Assembly (NCBI GenBank): GCA_937883785.1
Contig: CALGDE010000038.1
Coordinates: forward strand, 1-64,000
Direction: 5' to 3'
Source: an uncultured cyanobacterium
GTDB lineage: Bacteria; Cyanobacteriota; Cyanobacteriia; CACIAM-69d
Length of the DNA stretch: 64,000 nt
Under the pieces are notes generated by a model. The model was not told the origin of the DNA, did not search any database, and saw only the letters and a program-made list of their open reading frames with translations. The position numbers and the translations under genes were made by a program. Shown one piece after another: positions 19,016 to 28,778 of the stretch (the first letter of the stretch is position 1; each line of letters starts with the position of its first letter).

Positions 19016-19340
19016 CTTCATAAACGGTTTAATTTCCCTCAATTTTTAAGCGCTGTTATCAGAAATCTCCTCTGCGGCATAGCGTCAAAACAGCCTGTGC
19101 CATTAAAAACACGGAGAAAAAGCCCCCGATAGCCCTTGTTTTATGGGGAAAAGGGGCGGTTCAGCCCAAAAAATAAACTTCGCCGAGAGTTTTATGAAGT
19201 TGCTGTGAAGTATGAGGAAACAGCAAAGACTTCACAGTTAATTGAAGAGTGGATAAAGATGCAAAATCGGGGGTTCCGGGGGGTTGGTCCCCGCGAGTAA
19301 CTTGTGAATGTAGTTGCTCGCTAGCTCTGGATTTTTAGCT
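19016..19340. other. Intergenic region without recognised features
   Basis: A 325-base gap between crtE and the PEP-CTERM gene. I see no gene, repeat copy or clear promoter. GGGGGTTCCGGGGGG near 19269 is a G-rich stretch in the probable leader of the PEP-CTERM gene. Confidence 0.5.
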
Positions 19341-20129
19341 ATGAAATTGAGTTCCACTTTTACAAAGCTTTCCGCCGTTGCTGTTTCAGGCGCGATTCTT
19401 TCTTCCGCTGCGATCGCCGAAGCAGTCAGCATTAACCGCACCACCGGCTTCTGGACCGGAGTGACCGGCGGCGAAGAAATCGTTTATGGAAACAATGACG
19501 GTGTATCCACCACCTTCGGTGACACCAGTGTTCAAGATTCCACCGGTGAAAACCAAGCCCGCTGGGGCACCCCTTTTCAGGGCAGCGCTAGCGACCACGA
19601 TTCCAAAAGTGGTCTAGGCTTCGAAGGCGTTGGCGCCACGGATGTGGATTTTGGTGAAGTCTTCCAGTTGGGAACCCTAACCCACTACAACAACCCCATC
19701 CACACGGGCGGAGCCGCTTCCGCAGCCAGCCTTGATGTGGAGTTGGACTTGGGCGATCTGGGCATCAAAACCTTCGACTTCAACTTTGACATCGAAGAAA
19801 CGCCCAACTCGGAGTCTTTGGCAAACTGCGCTTACGAAAGCGACGTTCCCTGTGCTGATCGCATTTCCTGGACCAGCGCCTTCTCTTCCGAAAGCTTCAC
19901 CGTTGAAGGTCAAAAGTACACCGTTGAGCTGTTGGGCTTCAGTGAAACCGCTGGTTCTGACCTAATCCAAGAGTTTATCTCCCAGGAAAACCGCAGCTCT
20001 TCCGTTAACCTGTTTGCTCGGTTAACCATTGCCCCTCCTTCCACCGGCGTACCTGAGCCTGCTGCTCTATTGGGCATTGGCTTTGTGGGCTCTTACCTGG
20101 TGGCTCGTCGCCGTCGCCAACAAGGCTAG
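19341..20129 (+). CDS. THxN-type PEP-CTERM surface protein
   Basis: A 262-residue exported protein. It has a signal peptide (residues 1-26, MKLSSTFTKLS...AIAEA), a beta-rich acidic ectodomain with the LGTLTHYNNPI sequence typical of the THxN family of PEP-CTERM proteins, and a C-terminal sorting signal: VPEPAALLG, a hydrophobic helix and RRRRQQG. PEP-CTERM proteins are cleaved and anchored by an exosortase and are linked to extracellular polysaccharide; no exosortase gene lies in the window. The ATG at 19341 is preferred to a TTG nine codons upstream. A weak GGCG/CGCC hairpin with TTTT follows at 20146-20161. Confidence 0.88.
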   Translation: MKLSSTFTKLSAVAVSGAILSSAAIAEAVSINRTTGFWTGVTGGEEIVYGNNDGVSTTFGDTSVQDSTGENQARWGTPFQGSASDHDSKSGLGFEGVGATDVDFGEVFQLGTLTHYNNPIHTGGAASAASLDVELDLGDLGIKTFDFNFDIEETPNSESLANCAYESDVPCADRISWTSAFSSESFTVEGQKYTVELLGFSETAGSDLIQEFISQENRSSSVNLFARLTIAPPSTGVPEPAALLGIGFVGSYLVARRRRQQG

Positions 20130-20365
20130 GGTGACCGAAGGTATTGGCGGGCTCGCCTTTTCCAAAAGTGTTGAGCCGTAGCAATATTCAGGGGCAACTA
20201 CAGCACGATTTCGTGAGCCTAGTGAACGAAACTCTGTTCAGCTCTTAGGAGGAGGTTTATCGACACAGCTTGCGGAATTCAAAGGATTTAGCAAGCGTTC
20301 GAATATAAAGACCGTCCGCCTGATCTTCAATAGTCCGAGTTCGATAGTTTTATTTCAATTCTTAG

Positions 20366-22378
20366 GTGGCTTTGGGTAACGTTCCCAAGTCACCTAATTT
20401 TTTGCCGTTTTTTGACTTTGTGGGGCGGGCAAGGGCTAAATTTTCTGTATGGTCTGCGGTAACTTATGGAGTCTGGCGAGTGACTTTAGAAAGGGCTTGG
20501 AAAGCATTGGCGATGTTCACCGGGGGCGGGGCGATCGCCACTTGTACCTTTGCGATGGTCAATCCAATGATGGCTAAAGCCCATCCCACGGGACAGGTCT
20601 CCGCCGAAATATCCACCGCCACGGCGGCAAAGCTTCAGGTGGTCTATCCCCCGGAAGCCCATAAAACCACCAGCGATCGCATCTTCTTGATCGGCAGTGG
20701 CGGTCCAGGGGTAACGGTAACGGCGGGGGATGGCGAAGCTGTGGGGATTCACCAAAGTCCCCAGGGAAATTTTGCCCCAAGCTTTCCCCTGACCATGGGG
20801 GAAAATCGCTTTATTTTACGCCAGGGAAATCGCACCCTCACCAGGGTTGTGACGCGGACGCCGGTGAGGGTGCCGGGGGACAGCGGCTGGGTAGACGATC
20901 AGGTGCTACCTCAAGGAAATTTGGGGCGCTTGCCGGGGGAGCAGCTCTGTTTTCGGGCAACGGGCTTAGTGAGCCTATCGTTAATGGGGTTGTCGCCGCT
21001 GGTGCAATTCACTGGAGGGAAATCCTCTATCAATATTCCTGTTTCCATTCAAGGGGCAGGCGCGCCCCTGCTAGACAACAAGGCGGCGCTGGTGGATCAG
21101 ACAGATCCCAATGGGGATAATCCACTGCTGGGGTTTTACGGCGGCTGTGGAACCTTGCCAACGGTGGCAGGAAATTACGGTCCTGGCGTATTACAGGGGG
21201 GTCGGGGTTCGGTGGCGCTGGGGACTTTAGAAATTTTGGATCCGGACCGGCTGCCGATGGTAGAAGTGACGGCGATGGGCGGGGTGGCGCGCACGGGACC
21301 CAGCACCAACCATTCCCGACTGACGCCCCTGCCCCAGGGAACGCGGGCAACGGTAACGGGCTACGACGGCGAATGGCTGCGGCTAAGCTACGGCGCTTGG
21401 ATTCGTCAGCGGGAAACGACGGCAGTGTCCAACGGGGAGCCCTTACCCGCCCGTCTGCGCAGCGTCACCAGCCGCCCGCCACGCAACGGTGCACACCTCT
21501 CAACCCTGGATAATGCCACGGAAATTCGCTTTCCCTTAGATCGAACGGTGCCGGTGTCCTTGGACCAGGGCGATCGCCATGTGACCTTAACCCTGCACAA
21601 CACCATTGCTGAAACAGATATCGTAGCTGTGTCCCGGGATGCCGCTGTCGAGCGGGTAACCTGGCAACAAACGGAGCCCACCACCTTAGAATTCCGCGTG
21701 GATTTGCGCGGGCGACCTTGGGGTTATAAGGTGCGCTACCACAACAACACCCTGGTGCTGCGCCTTAAGCATCCGCCCATATTGGGGCAAAATTCCGCCC
21801 AGCCCCTTCAGGGAACGGTGATTTTAATTGACCCAGGACATGGGGGCGATAAGCGGGGGGCGATCGGTCCCACGGGATACCCGGAAAAAGATGCCAATTT
21901 GCTGGTGTCTCTAGCGTTGCGAGATGCACTGCAGGCAAAGGGGGCGCGGGTGGTGATGACCCGGGACACGGATAAATTTGTCAGCCTGGGCGATCGCCAA
22001 ACCCTAATCGCCGAAACAGAGCCCACCCTGGCGCTGTCCATCCATTTCAACGCCCTTCCCGACTCGGGAAATGCAGAGACCACCGCCGGCATCGGTATGT
22101 TTTGGTATCATCCCCAGGCGCAACATCTATCGGAACATTTGCAGGACGCCCTTACCCGCCGCCTCAATCGCCCCACCTACGGCGTTTTTTGGAACAACCT
22201 TGCCCTCACACGCCCCAGCGCAGCCCCAGCGGTATTGCTAGAACTAGGATTTATGATCCACCCAGAGGAATTTGAATGGATTCGCGATGCCCAAACTCCC
22301 TCGGCGATCGCCACCGTCTTAACCGACGCCATTACCACTTGGCTAAAACCCAGCCACGATGAATACCGGCCGCGATAA
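20366..22378 (+). CDS. N-acetylmuramoyl-L-alanine amidase, AmiC-type
   Basis: A 670-residue periplasmic amidase that cleaves the peptide stem from N-acetylmuramic acid during cell separation. The C-terminal Amidase_3 domain (about 485-660) has all zinc and catalytic positions: His in DPGHGG, Glu in GYPEKD, His in LSIHFN and Glu in LLELGFM. An SH3-like segment lies near 290-350 (TAMGGVARTGPSTNHSRL...GEWLRLSYGAWI), and an AMIN-like beta domain is probable at about 370-475. A hydrophobic stretch at about 45-68 is the likely signal anchor. The start is the GTG at 20366; a later ATG would shorten the N-terminus but leave all domains. Confidence 0.9.
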   Translation: MALGNVPKSPNFLPFFDFVGRARAKFSVWSAVTYGVWRVTLERAWKALAMFTGGGAIATCTFAMVNPMMAKAHPTGQVSAEISTATAAKLQVVYPPEAHKTTSDRIFLIGSGGPGVTVTAGDGEAVGIHQSPQGNFAPSFPLTMGENRFILRQGNRTLTRVVTRTPVRVPGDSGWVDDQVLPQGNLGRLPGEQLCFRATGLVSLSLMGLSPLVQFTGGKSSINIPVSIQGAGAPLLDNKAALVDQTDPNGDNPLLGFYGGCGTLPTVAGNYGPGVLQGGRGSVALGTLEILDPDRLPMVEVTAMGGVARTGPSTNHSRLTPLPQGTRATVTGYDGEWLRLSYGAWIRQRETTAVSNGEPLPARLRSVTSRPPRNGAHLSTLDNATEIRFPLDRTVPVSLDQGDRHVTLTLHNTIAETDIVAVSRDAAVERVTWQQTEPTTLEFRVDLRGRPWGYKVRYHNNTLVLRLKHPPILGQNSAQPLQGTVILIDPGHGGDKRGAIGPTGYPEKDANLLVSLALRDALQAKGARVVMTRDTDKFVSLGDRQTLIAETEPTLALSIHFNALPDSGNAETTAGIGMFWYHPQAQHLSEHLQDALTRRLNRPTYGVFWNNLALTRPSAAPAVLLELGFMIHPEEFEWIRDAQTPSAIATVLTDAITTWLKPSHDEYRPR

Positions 22379-22559
22379 ACAATCCCCAAGACCCACCCCA
22401 CAAAAACAGCGCCCGTACCCCCTAAGTTCGCTACAATTATTGCCGCGACCCTAGGCAGCACCGTTGATTTCCACCGTAAAAATTAGCGCCGCGATACCTT
22501 CTAGGATTTCTTTCACCAACTTTCACAGCGATAGCCCGAACAGGGAATAGTGCCACCGC

Positions 22560-23108
22560 ATGAGTCCAGAAGATATGACTTGGGACGTTCCCACCATCAC
22601 CATCACCGATCCCGCCGGGCGTCAGCTTAACTGCTACATCGAACACGCCCTGGAAGTGGAGGGGCAAGATTATTTGCTGCTTCATCCCATTGATTCGCCG
22701 GTAGAAATTGTCACCTGGGAACAGGACGACGACGATACGCCCACTGTGGTGGAATCGGAAGACACCATTAAAGTGCTGTTTCCCACGGCAAAGGCAGTCT
22801 TGGCGGAGGAAAATTTATCCCTCAAAGAGTCGGCTGTTACGTTAACGGTGGCGGGGGAGTTGCCTGAGCTGTCGGAAGATGACGACGATGAAATGGACGG
22901 CGACGGGGAAGAGCTAGAGGCGTTCCAGTGGCTGGCCAGCTTCTTCCACAATGACCAGGAATACGCCGTTTACACCCCCCTGGACCCATTTTTTATCTTG
23001 GCGCGGCGCGGCGCGGATGGCGAGCCGGAGCTGTTGTCACCTGAAGAATTTGAGCGCATTGAGTCGATTTTGCCCAACCTAGAGGATCACTTTTTCGAAG
23101 GGCTTTAG
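22560..23108 (+). CDS. DUF3727 (DUF1292-like) acidic protein
   Basis: A 182-residue very acidic protein of the DUF3727/DUF1292 type, widespread in cyanobacteria and also in plant chloroplasts. It starts with a small beta domain (TITDPAGRQLNCYIEHALEV) followed by an Asp/Glu-rich linker at about 118-130 and a second repeat-like half (FFHNDQEYAVYTPLDPFFILAR). Function is unknown. It lies 204 bases upstream of mltG on the same strand, with yqeG after that, an order that I recall from other cyanobacteria. Confidence 0.82.
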   Translation: MSPEDMTWDVPTITITDPAGRQLNCYIEHALEVEGQDYLLLHPIDSPVEIVTWEQDDDDTPTVVESEDTIKVLFPTAKAVLAEENLSLKESAVTLTVAGELPELSEDDDDEMDGDGEELEAFQWLASFFHNDQEYAVYTPLDPFFILARRGADGEPELLSPEEFERIESILPNLEDHFFEGL

Positions 23109-23312
23109 TTCGGTTTGTGGAAGGGGTTTCAAAAAGGAGGCTTCTGGCGGCTAGTGTCTGGTTGCTCGCTGGCGGTTAGATTCTAACGGTCGGGCTTTAG
23201 ATTCTAACGGTCAAATTACTGAGGGGCACATCGGGATCAAGGAGTTGCCGACACAATGCCATGATGGGGAAGGGCAAAAAATAGGCTGGGATTAAATTCG
23301 AGGACAGTACCG

Positions 23313-24446
23313 GTGAAGGGTCTAAAGCGCGGCTTATCGGCAATTGTGGTGGTCGGAGCAATGGGAGTAGCAGGCTGGCAAGGCTGGGCCTGGTGGAGCT
23401 GGGCACGATCGCCTGTCCTATCCAGCCCCCAATCCGTGACCTCTGCTTTTAACGCCAACGGTTCCGGTGAAAATGCTGAAGGGGGAGCCCTATCGGCGGA
23501 CCCGGTGCAAGTGAATATTGAGCGAGGCACGTCTATCCGCCAAATGGGTCAGGATTTGGAAGACCTGGGGCTGGTGCGATCGGCGTTTGCCTGGGAAATT
23601 TGGACCCGATGGCTATCCATGTGGGAAGGACCGGGGCAGTTCCAGGCGGGCACCTATGAAATTGCGCCCACGGAATCCTTAACAGATATTGTTGAAAAAA
23701 TTCGCAGCGGCAAGACTATTCAGCAGGGTTTTACCATCCCCGAAGGCTGGTCTTTGCGGCAAATGGCGAATTATTTTGAAACCCAGGGCTTTTTCTCTGC
23801 GGAAGAGTTTCTTGCCGCGGCTCGCAATATTCCCCGAGATCGCTTCCCCTGGCTTCCCCAAGGGATCCAAACGGTGGAAGGCTTTTTATTCCCCGAAACC
23901 TACCAGGTGCCCACCAACGGATTTACCGCCGCCGCCGCTGTGGACGTGATGCTGCGCCAGTTTGAGAATACCGTCCTTCCCCTATGGCAGGACCGCCAAA
24001 AGGCCACCACGCCCCTGGATTTGGATTTAAAGGACTGGGTAACCCTAGCTAGCATCGTTGAAAAAGAAGCGGTAGTGCCCCAGGAGCGATCGCTTATTGC
24101 CGGGGTATTTACCAACCGTTTGGAAAAGGGACAGCGGCTAGAGTCTGATCCCACAGTGGAATACGGGCTCAATGTGCGCCAAACCGCTGATCGCCCCCTC
24201 ACACTCAAACAGGTGCGCACCCCCAATCCTTACAACACTTACATGAACGCAGGACTGCCCCCTTCGGCGATCGCGGCCCCCGGCAAAGCCAGTTTAGAAG
24301 CCACCTTGAATCCCGAACCCACGGACTATTTCTTCTTTGTGGCTCGCTACGATGGCACCCACGTGTTTAGCAAAACCTTTACCGAGCACGACGCAGCCGT
24401 AAAACGGATTCGCCAAGAGCGCAATCGTCAACGTCAACAACCCTAA
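23313..24446 (+). CDS. mltG: Endolytic murein transglycosylase MltG
   Basis: A 377-residue YceG-like lytic transglycosylase that cuts nascent glycan strands and is thought to set their length. It has an N-terminal membrane anchor (about 8-31), a LysM-like region (VNIERGTSIRQMGQDLEDLGL) and the catalytic domain with ASIVEKEA, whose Glu is the catalytic residue, followed by VFTNRLEKGQRLESDPTVEYGL, PYNTYMNAGLPPSAI and the C-terminal FFVARYDGTHVFSKT. The start is a GTG at 23313 with GAGGA eight bases upstream. Confidence 0.95.
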   Translation: MKGLKRGLSAIVVVGAMGVAGWQGWAWWSWARSPVLSSPQSVTSAFNANGSGENAEGGALSADPVQVNIERGTSIRQMGQDLEDLGLVRSAFAWEIWTRWLSMWEGPGQFQAGTYEIAPTESLTDIVEKIRSGKTIQQGFTIPEGWSLRQMANYFETQGFFSAEEFLAAARNIPRDRFPWLPQGIQTVEGFLFPETYQVPTNGFTAAAAVDVMLRQFENTVLPLWQDRQKATTPLDLDLKDWVTLASIVEKEAVVPQERSLIAGVFTNRLEKGQRLESDPTVEYGLNVRQTADRPLTLKQVRTPNPYNTYMNAGLPPSAIAAPGKASLEATLNPEPTDYFFFVARYDGTHVFSKTFTEHDAAVKRIRQERNRQRQQP

Positions 24447-24638
24447 AAGCCACGCTCAAACTGACCACGGAACCCATCATAGAAACAGCTATAAATTGCC
24501 CTATCGTCTGCCAACGATGAACCGGGATATTTCCCTGACTGTGGCAAGATGGAAAAGTTGGGCATTGGGCGATCGGCCGAGATTGGAGGTTGTGACCAGT
24601 GCTAACGGACGTTAGCTGCTAATTATTGGACGTTGCTT

Positions 24639-25163
24639 ATGAGCTGGGGGGCGCTATTACAGCCAGATTTGGTTCTTGGGAAGACCGTTGTGTCCCTATC
24701 GCCTCAAATGATCAGCAAATATCAACTCGAGGGGCTGATCCTAGACGTGGACGACACCTTAATTTCCACCCGCACCCGGGAGGTGTCCCCGGAAGTGATG
24801 CACTGGTTCGAACAGGTGCGCCCACTTTTGAAGCACGTTTGGCTGGTTAGCAACAATATTAGCGACGCTCGCATTGGAGCCGTCGCCAACACCCTATCGG
24901 TGCCTTACATTATCAGCGCCGCTAAGCCTTCCCGCCGTAAACTCCGTCGGGCGTGGGAGTCAATGAATTTAGACGCGGGGCGAGTGGCAATGGTGGGAGA
25001 TCGCCTCTTTACCGACGTGCTGGCAGGCAACCGGCTGGGGCTGTTTACGGTGCTCGTCAAGCCCATGTTTGCTCCAGGTCAGACCGTGGGACGCTACCCG
25101 GTGCATGCCTTTGAAGTGTGGTTCTCTGAAATGATGGGCGCTTCTTTAGAGGCGGAGTCGTAA
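24639..25163 (+). CDS. YqeG-family HAD phosphatase
   Basis: A 174-residue HAD-superfamily IIIA phosphatase of the YqeG/GEP4 type. The nucleophile motif is LDVDDTL, motif II is WLVSNN, the motif III Lys is in AAKPSRRK and motif IV is MVGDRLFTDVLAGN. Mitochondrial GEP4 dephosphorylates phosphatidylglycerophosphate, so a role in phosphatidylglycerol synthesis, which thylakoids need, is plausible but not shown here. The ATG at 24639 is used; a TTG two codons earlier is possible. Confidence 0.88.
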   Translation: MSWGALLQPDLVLGKTVVSLSPQMISKYQLEGLILDVDDTLISTRTREVSPEVMHWFEQVRPLLKHVWLVSNNISDARIGAVANTLSVPYIISAAKPSRRKLRRAWESMNLDAGRVAMVGDRLFTDVLAGNRLGLFTVLVKPMFAPGQTVGRYPVHAFEVWFSEMMGASLEAES

Positions 25164-25290
25164 TTACGCGCCCCTGAAAAGGATCACTAACGGTGCCGAG
25201 AATCCCATGTAACGGGGAAGTCCGAGAGCTGTAGATTTTTATTTTTGTATATGGCGTGGGGCCTTACGGAGATACCACACCTAGCAGGGC

Positions 25291-25968
25291 TTAAATCATG
25301 ATGTCGCGAATAGGCTGTCCGGTAAGACAGCGCCAGTGACATTCAAATAAGTCGGGCGTTTGAACACCGATGCTCGCGATCGCCGGTTCTCCCGGAAATG
25401 GCAACACCCGATCAAACCAAACTTTCCCCACGTCTTTCCCGTCTGTTTCCAGCCCCAAGCCCAACAAATATGCCGCTGGAGGTACATCCAGTAGCTTCAG
25501 AACTCGATGTCCAAGACGATAAACTGCCTGTCGCTGGCGATCGCTCAAATAAAACGGCTGCTGATAATTTTCCTGGGCGCCATCAGCACTAATCGCTTCA
25601 GCGTAAAGCGGCCCCTTGCCCGTCATCACAATCGGCAGCCAAAAGCTTCCTGCTCCCGTTTCGCAGCCCAATCCATCAATAACCTGCCGACGAACACCTT
25701 CAGTGTCGTTGCAGCGAATAGTCGTTAAAAAAAGTCTGTGTGATCGCCCTTCAGGCAGCAGGTCGCCCAGCTCTAACTCAGCGGTGAGAGGGCAAAAAAT
25801 ATCTCGCTCCGAGTCAATATCCTTCAAAGCTTCTTGAAGCCCGCCAGAGGATACAACCCTAACGGTATCGACCACGTCATTAAAAGCGGTGATTGCCCTA
25901 GACAACCTCTCTGAAGACCAGCCGGCAGCTTTTGCAGGCTCAACCTCATCCACGACAATAATCAACAA
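25291..25968 (-). CDS. Hypothetical cyanobacterial protein
   Basis: A 225-residue soluble protein that matches no family I can name with confidence. It starts with a buried beta strand (LIIVVDEVEP) and contains several short hydrophobic strands, a Trp-rich C-terminal section (FECHWRCLTGQ) and no membrane segment or known catalytic motif. The start is a TTG at 25968 with GGGAG six bases upstream, a good ribosome binding site. It lies 12 bases after the stop of the coiled-coil gene and is probably cotranscribed with it. Confidence 0.65.
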   Translation of the reverse strand: MLIIVVDEVEPAKAAGWSSERLSRAITAFNDVVDTVRVVSSGGLQEALKDIDSERDIFCPLTAELELGDLLPEGRSHRLFLTTIRCNDTEGVRRQVIDGLGCETGAGSFWLPIVMTGKGPLYAEAISADGAQENYQQPFYLSDRQRQAVYRLGHRVLKLLDVPPAAYLLGLGLETDGKDVGKVWFDRVLPFPGEPAIASIGVQTPDLFECHWRCLTGQPIRDIMI

Positions 25969-25980
25969 CGGCGGCTCCCG

Positions 25981-26526
25981 TTAGGCGTTTCCAAAGGTGG
26001 GAACCGGCGCTGCTTCAGGCTCAAAGTCTGGCAAATTCAAAGACCCAGGACGGTGACTGCTGGTCGCTAGACGATAGTTTAGACTTTGCAACTCCGACTG
26101 TAAGTTGCGATTTTCCTGTTGAAGTGCAGCCACCCGATCCCGCACGGTCTCCAGACGCTCCTCAAACTTCTTCCGATACAGGTTCGGTAAATCTTGTACT
26201 ACTTGCTCCAGCATTCGACTGCGATCACCCAGCTCTTGCACCGACTGACGCAGTTGGTAGATTTCCGAGTCCTTATCCGACAGTTGGTCCTGGTAAAACG
26301 CCACCTGTTGCTCCACCTCATGAAGCTGGTCCCGAAGCGCTTGAGCTTCCACCTGCTGCCGTTCCGAAGTTTCCGCTGATGGCACTAGCCCCGGAGTCCC
26401 CTTCACCAATCGAAACAGCTCCTGGGACAGCTGCTGCACCAATTGGTCTCGCATTTGCAGCTCATCGTGCAAGCGCGACACTTCCATAGTCAAATCGGGG
26501 GTGGGAGTAAATTCTGCTGGATTCAC
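25981..26526 (-). CDS. Coiled-coil protein, hypothetical
   Basis: A 181-residue protein that is nearly all helix. Heptad-type sequence rich in Gln, Glu, Leu and Arg runs from about residue 12 to 155 (for example LRDQLHEVEQQVAFYQDQL), followed by a Pro-rich tail. It would form a long coiled coil, and a scaffold or division-related role is only a guess. The start is a GTG at 26526 with AGG five bases upstream. First gene of a likely two-gene unit with the hypothetical gene at 25291. Confidence 0.7.
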   Translation of the reverse strand: MNPAEFTPTPDLTMEVSRLHDELQMRDQLVQQLSQELFRLVKGTPGLVPSAETSERQQVEAQALRDQLHEVEQQVAFYQDQLSDKDSEIYQLRQSVQELGDRSRMLEQVVQDLPNLYRKKFEERLETVRDRVAALQQENRNLQSELQSLNYRLATSSHRPGSLNLPDFEPEAAPVPTFGNA

Positions 26527-26794
26527 GGCAACCTAGCTTCTCGCAATAAGCAACAATGGAAAAGTGAAAAACGAAATAACAGTGATGCCCCTAAAGTCTG
26601 CTTAAATCGTTTGCGGCGGTCCTGTACGTTTAGGCAACATTTGCAATAATACTATCGCTGATCTCCTAGCGATCGGCAAGGTACCTTGCAATAAAGTGCT
26701 GTAGTTTCCCCATATTTTCTTTCTCACATCATCTATTTCCTCAACCGCACTGGCTTTACCCGCAAACTTTACTGATTAAATATTGACCAAGTCT

Positions 26795-27574
26795 ATGCTG
26801 CCCCGTGAAGACCTGTTAAAACGTGCCGACAATCGAGACGTCATTGCGCGGGCGATTGACCTAGCGGAGCAAGCCGTTAAAACGTGGGAAGTGAGCATTA
26901 GTGACTTCCTCTCTCCTCCGGAATTAGTCGATATTCAAAGTTGCTTCCAAGGACTCGCCGACATTATTTCATTAAGTTGGGGTGGCTATCCCCAAGCAGA
27001 GCGACAGCGTCTGGGATTTGCCCGCAGCGAGTTGCCCCTTCTTAAGGAACAGGTGGAAGTGGCAGCCATTTCCATTAGCGGCAATTTTCTATTCGATTCC
27101 GCCACCCACCGTGATTTTTTGGGATCACTATTGGGCACAGGCTTAGTGCGGGAAAAAGTCGGCGACATTATTGTGCTGGGAGAGCGAGGTGCCCAGGCAG
27201 TGGTTATGCCTGAAATTGTGCCCTTCCTGGAAACATCTCTAACTCAGGTGCGATCCGTCCCGGTTCAGGTTCGCCCAATTTCCCTTGATGAACTCAAGAT
27301 TCGCGAACCCAAGAAAAAAGAAATGACCACGGTGGAAGCTTCAATGCGCCTAGATGCGATCGCTTCAGCAGGTTTTGGCATGTCCCGAAGCAAAATGTCC
27401 GACTTTATTAATCGAGGGGACGTGCGGGTGAATTGGAAGTCCACGACCACCCCCAGCCACGCCCTACAAACCGGAGATCTCGTAGCAATTCGTGGAAAAG
27501 GTCGCCTTACCATCGGTAACGTTGCTATTACCAAGAAGCAACGATATCGAGTTCAGCTAACGCGCCTCGTATAG
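26795..27574 (+). CDS. Photosystem II S4-domain RNA-binding protein
   Basis: A 259-residue YlmH-like protein, annotated in cyanobacteria and plants as photosystem II S4 domain protein. The N-terminal two thirds (LPREDLLKRADNRDVIARAID...TWEVSISDFLSPPE) match the family, and the S4 RNA-binding domain follows at about 180-245 (MRLDAIASAGFGMSRSKMSDFINRGDVRVN). It is thought to act in photosystem II assembly or ribosome-linked RNA binding; the exact role is unsettled. The ATG at 26795 is chosen because the family usually starts with MLPR; a TTG lies four codons earlier. Confidence 0.88.
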   Translation: MLPREDLLKRADNRDVIARAIDLAEQAVKTWEVSISDFLSPPELVDIQSCFQGLADIISLSWGGYPQAERQRLGFARSELPLLKEQVEVAAISISGNFLFDSATHRDFLGSLLGTGLVREKVGDIIVLGERGAQAVVMPEIVPFLETSLTQVRSVPVQVRPISLDELKIREPKKKEMTTVEASMRLDAIASAGFGMSRSKMSDFINRGDVRVNWKSTTTPSHALQTGDLVAIRGKGRLTIGNVAITKKQRYRVQLTRLV

Positions 27575-27606
27575 TCTCGGCAATCTAAAACGTGGAGCAG
27601 CGTCCC

Positions 27607-27625
27607 AGTGGGTGAACCACCCACT
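27607..27625. other. Hairpin between convergent PSII S4 and hpsC genes
   Basis: AGTGGGTG and CACCCACT pair perfectly around the loop AAC and overlap the hpsC stop codon. There is no T-run on either side, so it may block 3' exonucleases rather than terminate. Confidence 0.35.
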
Positions 27626-28778
27626 ATGGATCGCCAGCAGTAGTTGTCGGCAAAGAACCACCAAGCTGACTGGGCACTTTATTGGCAACCCCTCGATTCA
27701 ACACCTCAGTTTTGACGGTGGGCAAATTACAAATTCCCTGAGTTCCTGTCAACAAGTCTTGGCGCTCAGTGCGTAAGGTGCCTTCTAGGGTGTTGCCACA
27801 GGCTTGAGCGTCTAAGCCATAGCGTCCCTGAGGATTACCCCGCACAAACAGCACCACCTTTTGGTTAAAGGATGTGGTCACATTGGTGGCAGATCCAGCC
27901 ACTGCATCATCACGGACACAGGCATACACGCTCCGAACCTTGTCAAATCCTTCAGCGTTTAAAGCTTCCTTGCTGGGCGTAATTTCGTACCGCTCCGGAC
28001 ATTCCTGCCCTTCCTGCAAGTCCTGTTGATCTGGTGTTGCGTCAACATAATCCACCAGTACAGCGTCATCAGGGGTGATGCTGGTGGCAGAGGCCCATTG
28101 TCTAAACGTGACATCAGTAGAGTTGGGATCAGGGCTGCCCCCCAAGTCTCCCAGCTCACCCGTGGCGGTGAATCGGGATAGCTCCGCTCGAGTTAATCGA
28201 GCCTGACCGTCCCAGCGATTATCAGGATCGGCTTGACTTAGAAAGTAAACTACAAGGGTATAAGAGCGCTGAGCCACCGCATAGTTAGCGCATTCGGCGA
28301 TATTGCAGTTAGCAGGCAGGGGGTCTAGTTTCCAAAACGCAATCACCGGCACGCTATCGTCAGGAACCCGTAAATTGCCACCCCCATTGAAAAGCCCCTG
28401 ACAGGGCTGAATGTCTGGCGAAGGCGTTCCCCCTTGCCATAAACAATCGCCCGTATACACATAAGCAGCCTCCCGAAGCTCACTACTCATATACTCCGAA
28501 GCGATACTCATTTCTCGCTGAGTTTCGGTGCGCGCTAGCTCTTTCCGGTTCGATGACACCAGATCAACCACCAGGGTTAGCAAGCCAACAATAATAATGC
28601 TGGAGATGATCAGCGTAATTAGCAGTTCCGCCAAGGTAAAACCGGCGGTACTTTTTTGGGATCGCCCCTTAATTAAATGGGCCAAATACCAACGCAAGGT
28701 TCCATGGAAACGCTGGAGAAGCGATCGCTGGTTAGTGCCGTTCAAACGGTCAGTATTGCTGAATAGTCCTAGTCGCAT
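27624..28778 (-). CDS. hpsC: Hormogonium polysaccharide secretion pseudopilin HpsC
   Basis: A 384-residue type IV pilin-like protein. A prepilin site, G46-FTLAE51, precedes a hydrophobic helix of about 23 residues (LLITLIISSIIIVGLL). The leader of 46 residues is much longer than in ordinary pilins. The C-terminal domain has several Cys pairs. It is the third gene of hpsABC, overlapping the hpsB stop by 10 bases. In Nostoc punctiforme the hps genes are needed for exopolysaccharide secretion and gliding of hormogonia. The assignment rests on size, fold and gene order together with the giant hpsA. Confidence 0.85.
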   Translation of the reverse strand: MRLGLFSNTDRLNGTNQRSLLQRFHGTLRWYLAHLIKGRSQKSTAGFTLAELLITLIISSIIIVGLLTLVVDLVSSNRKELARTETQREMSIASEYMSSELREAAYVYTGDCLWQGGTPSPDIQPCQGLFNGGGNLRVPDDSVPVIAFWKLDPLPANCNIAECANYAVAQRSYTLVVYFLSQADPDNRWDGQARLTRAELSRFTATGELGDLGGSPDPNSTDVTFRQWASATSITPDDAVLVDYVDATPDQQDLQEGQECPERYEITPSKEALNAEGFDKVRSVYACVRDDAVAGSATNVTTSFNQKVVLFVRGNPQGRYGLDAQACGNTLEGTLRTERQDLLTGTQGICNLPTVKTEVLNRGVANKVPSQLGGSLPTTTAGDP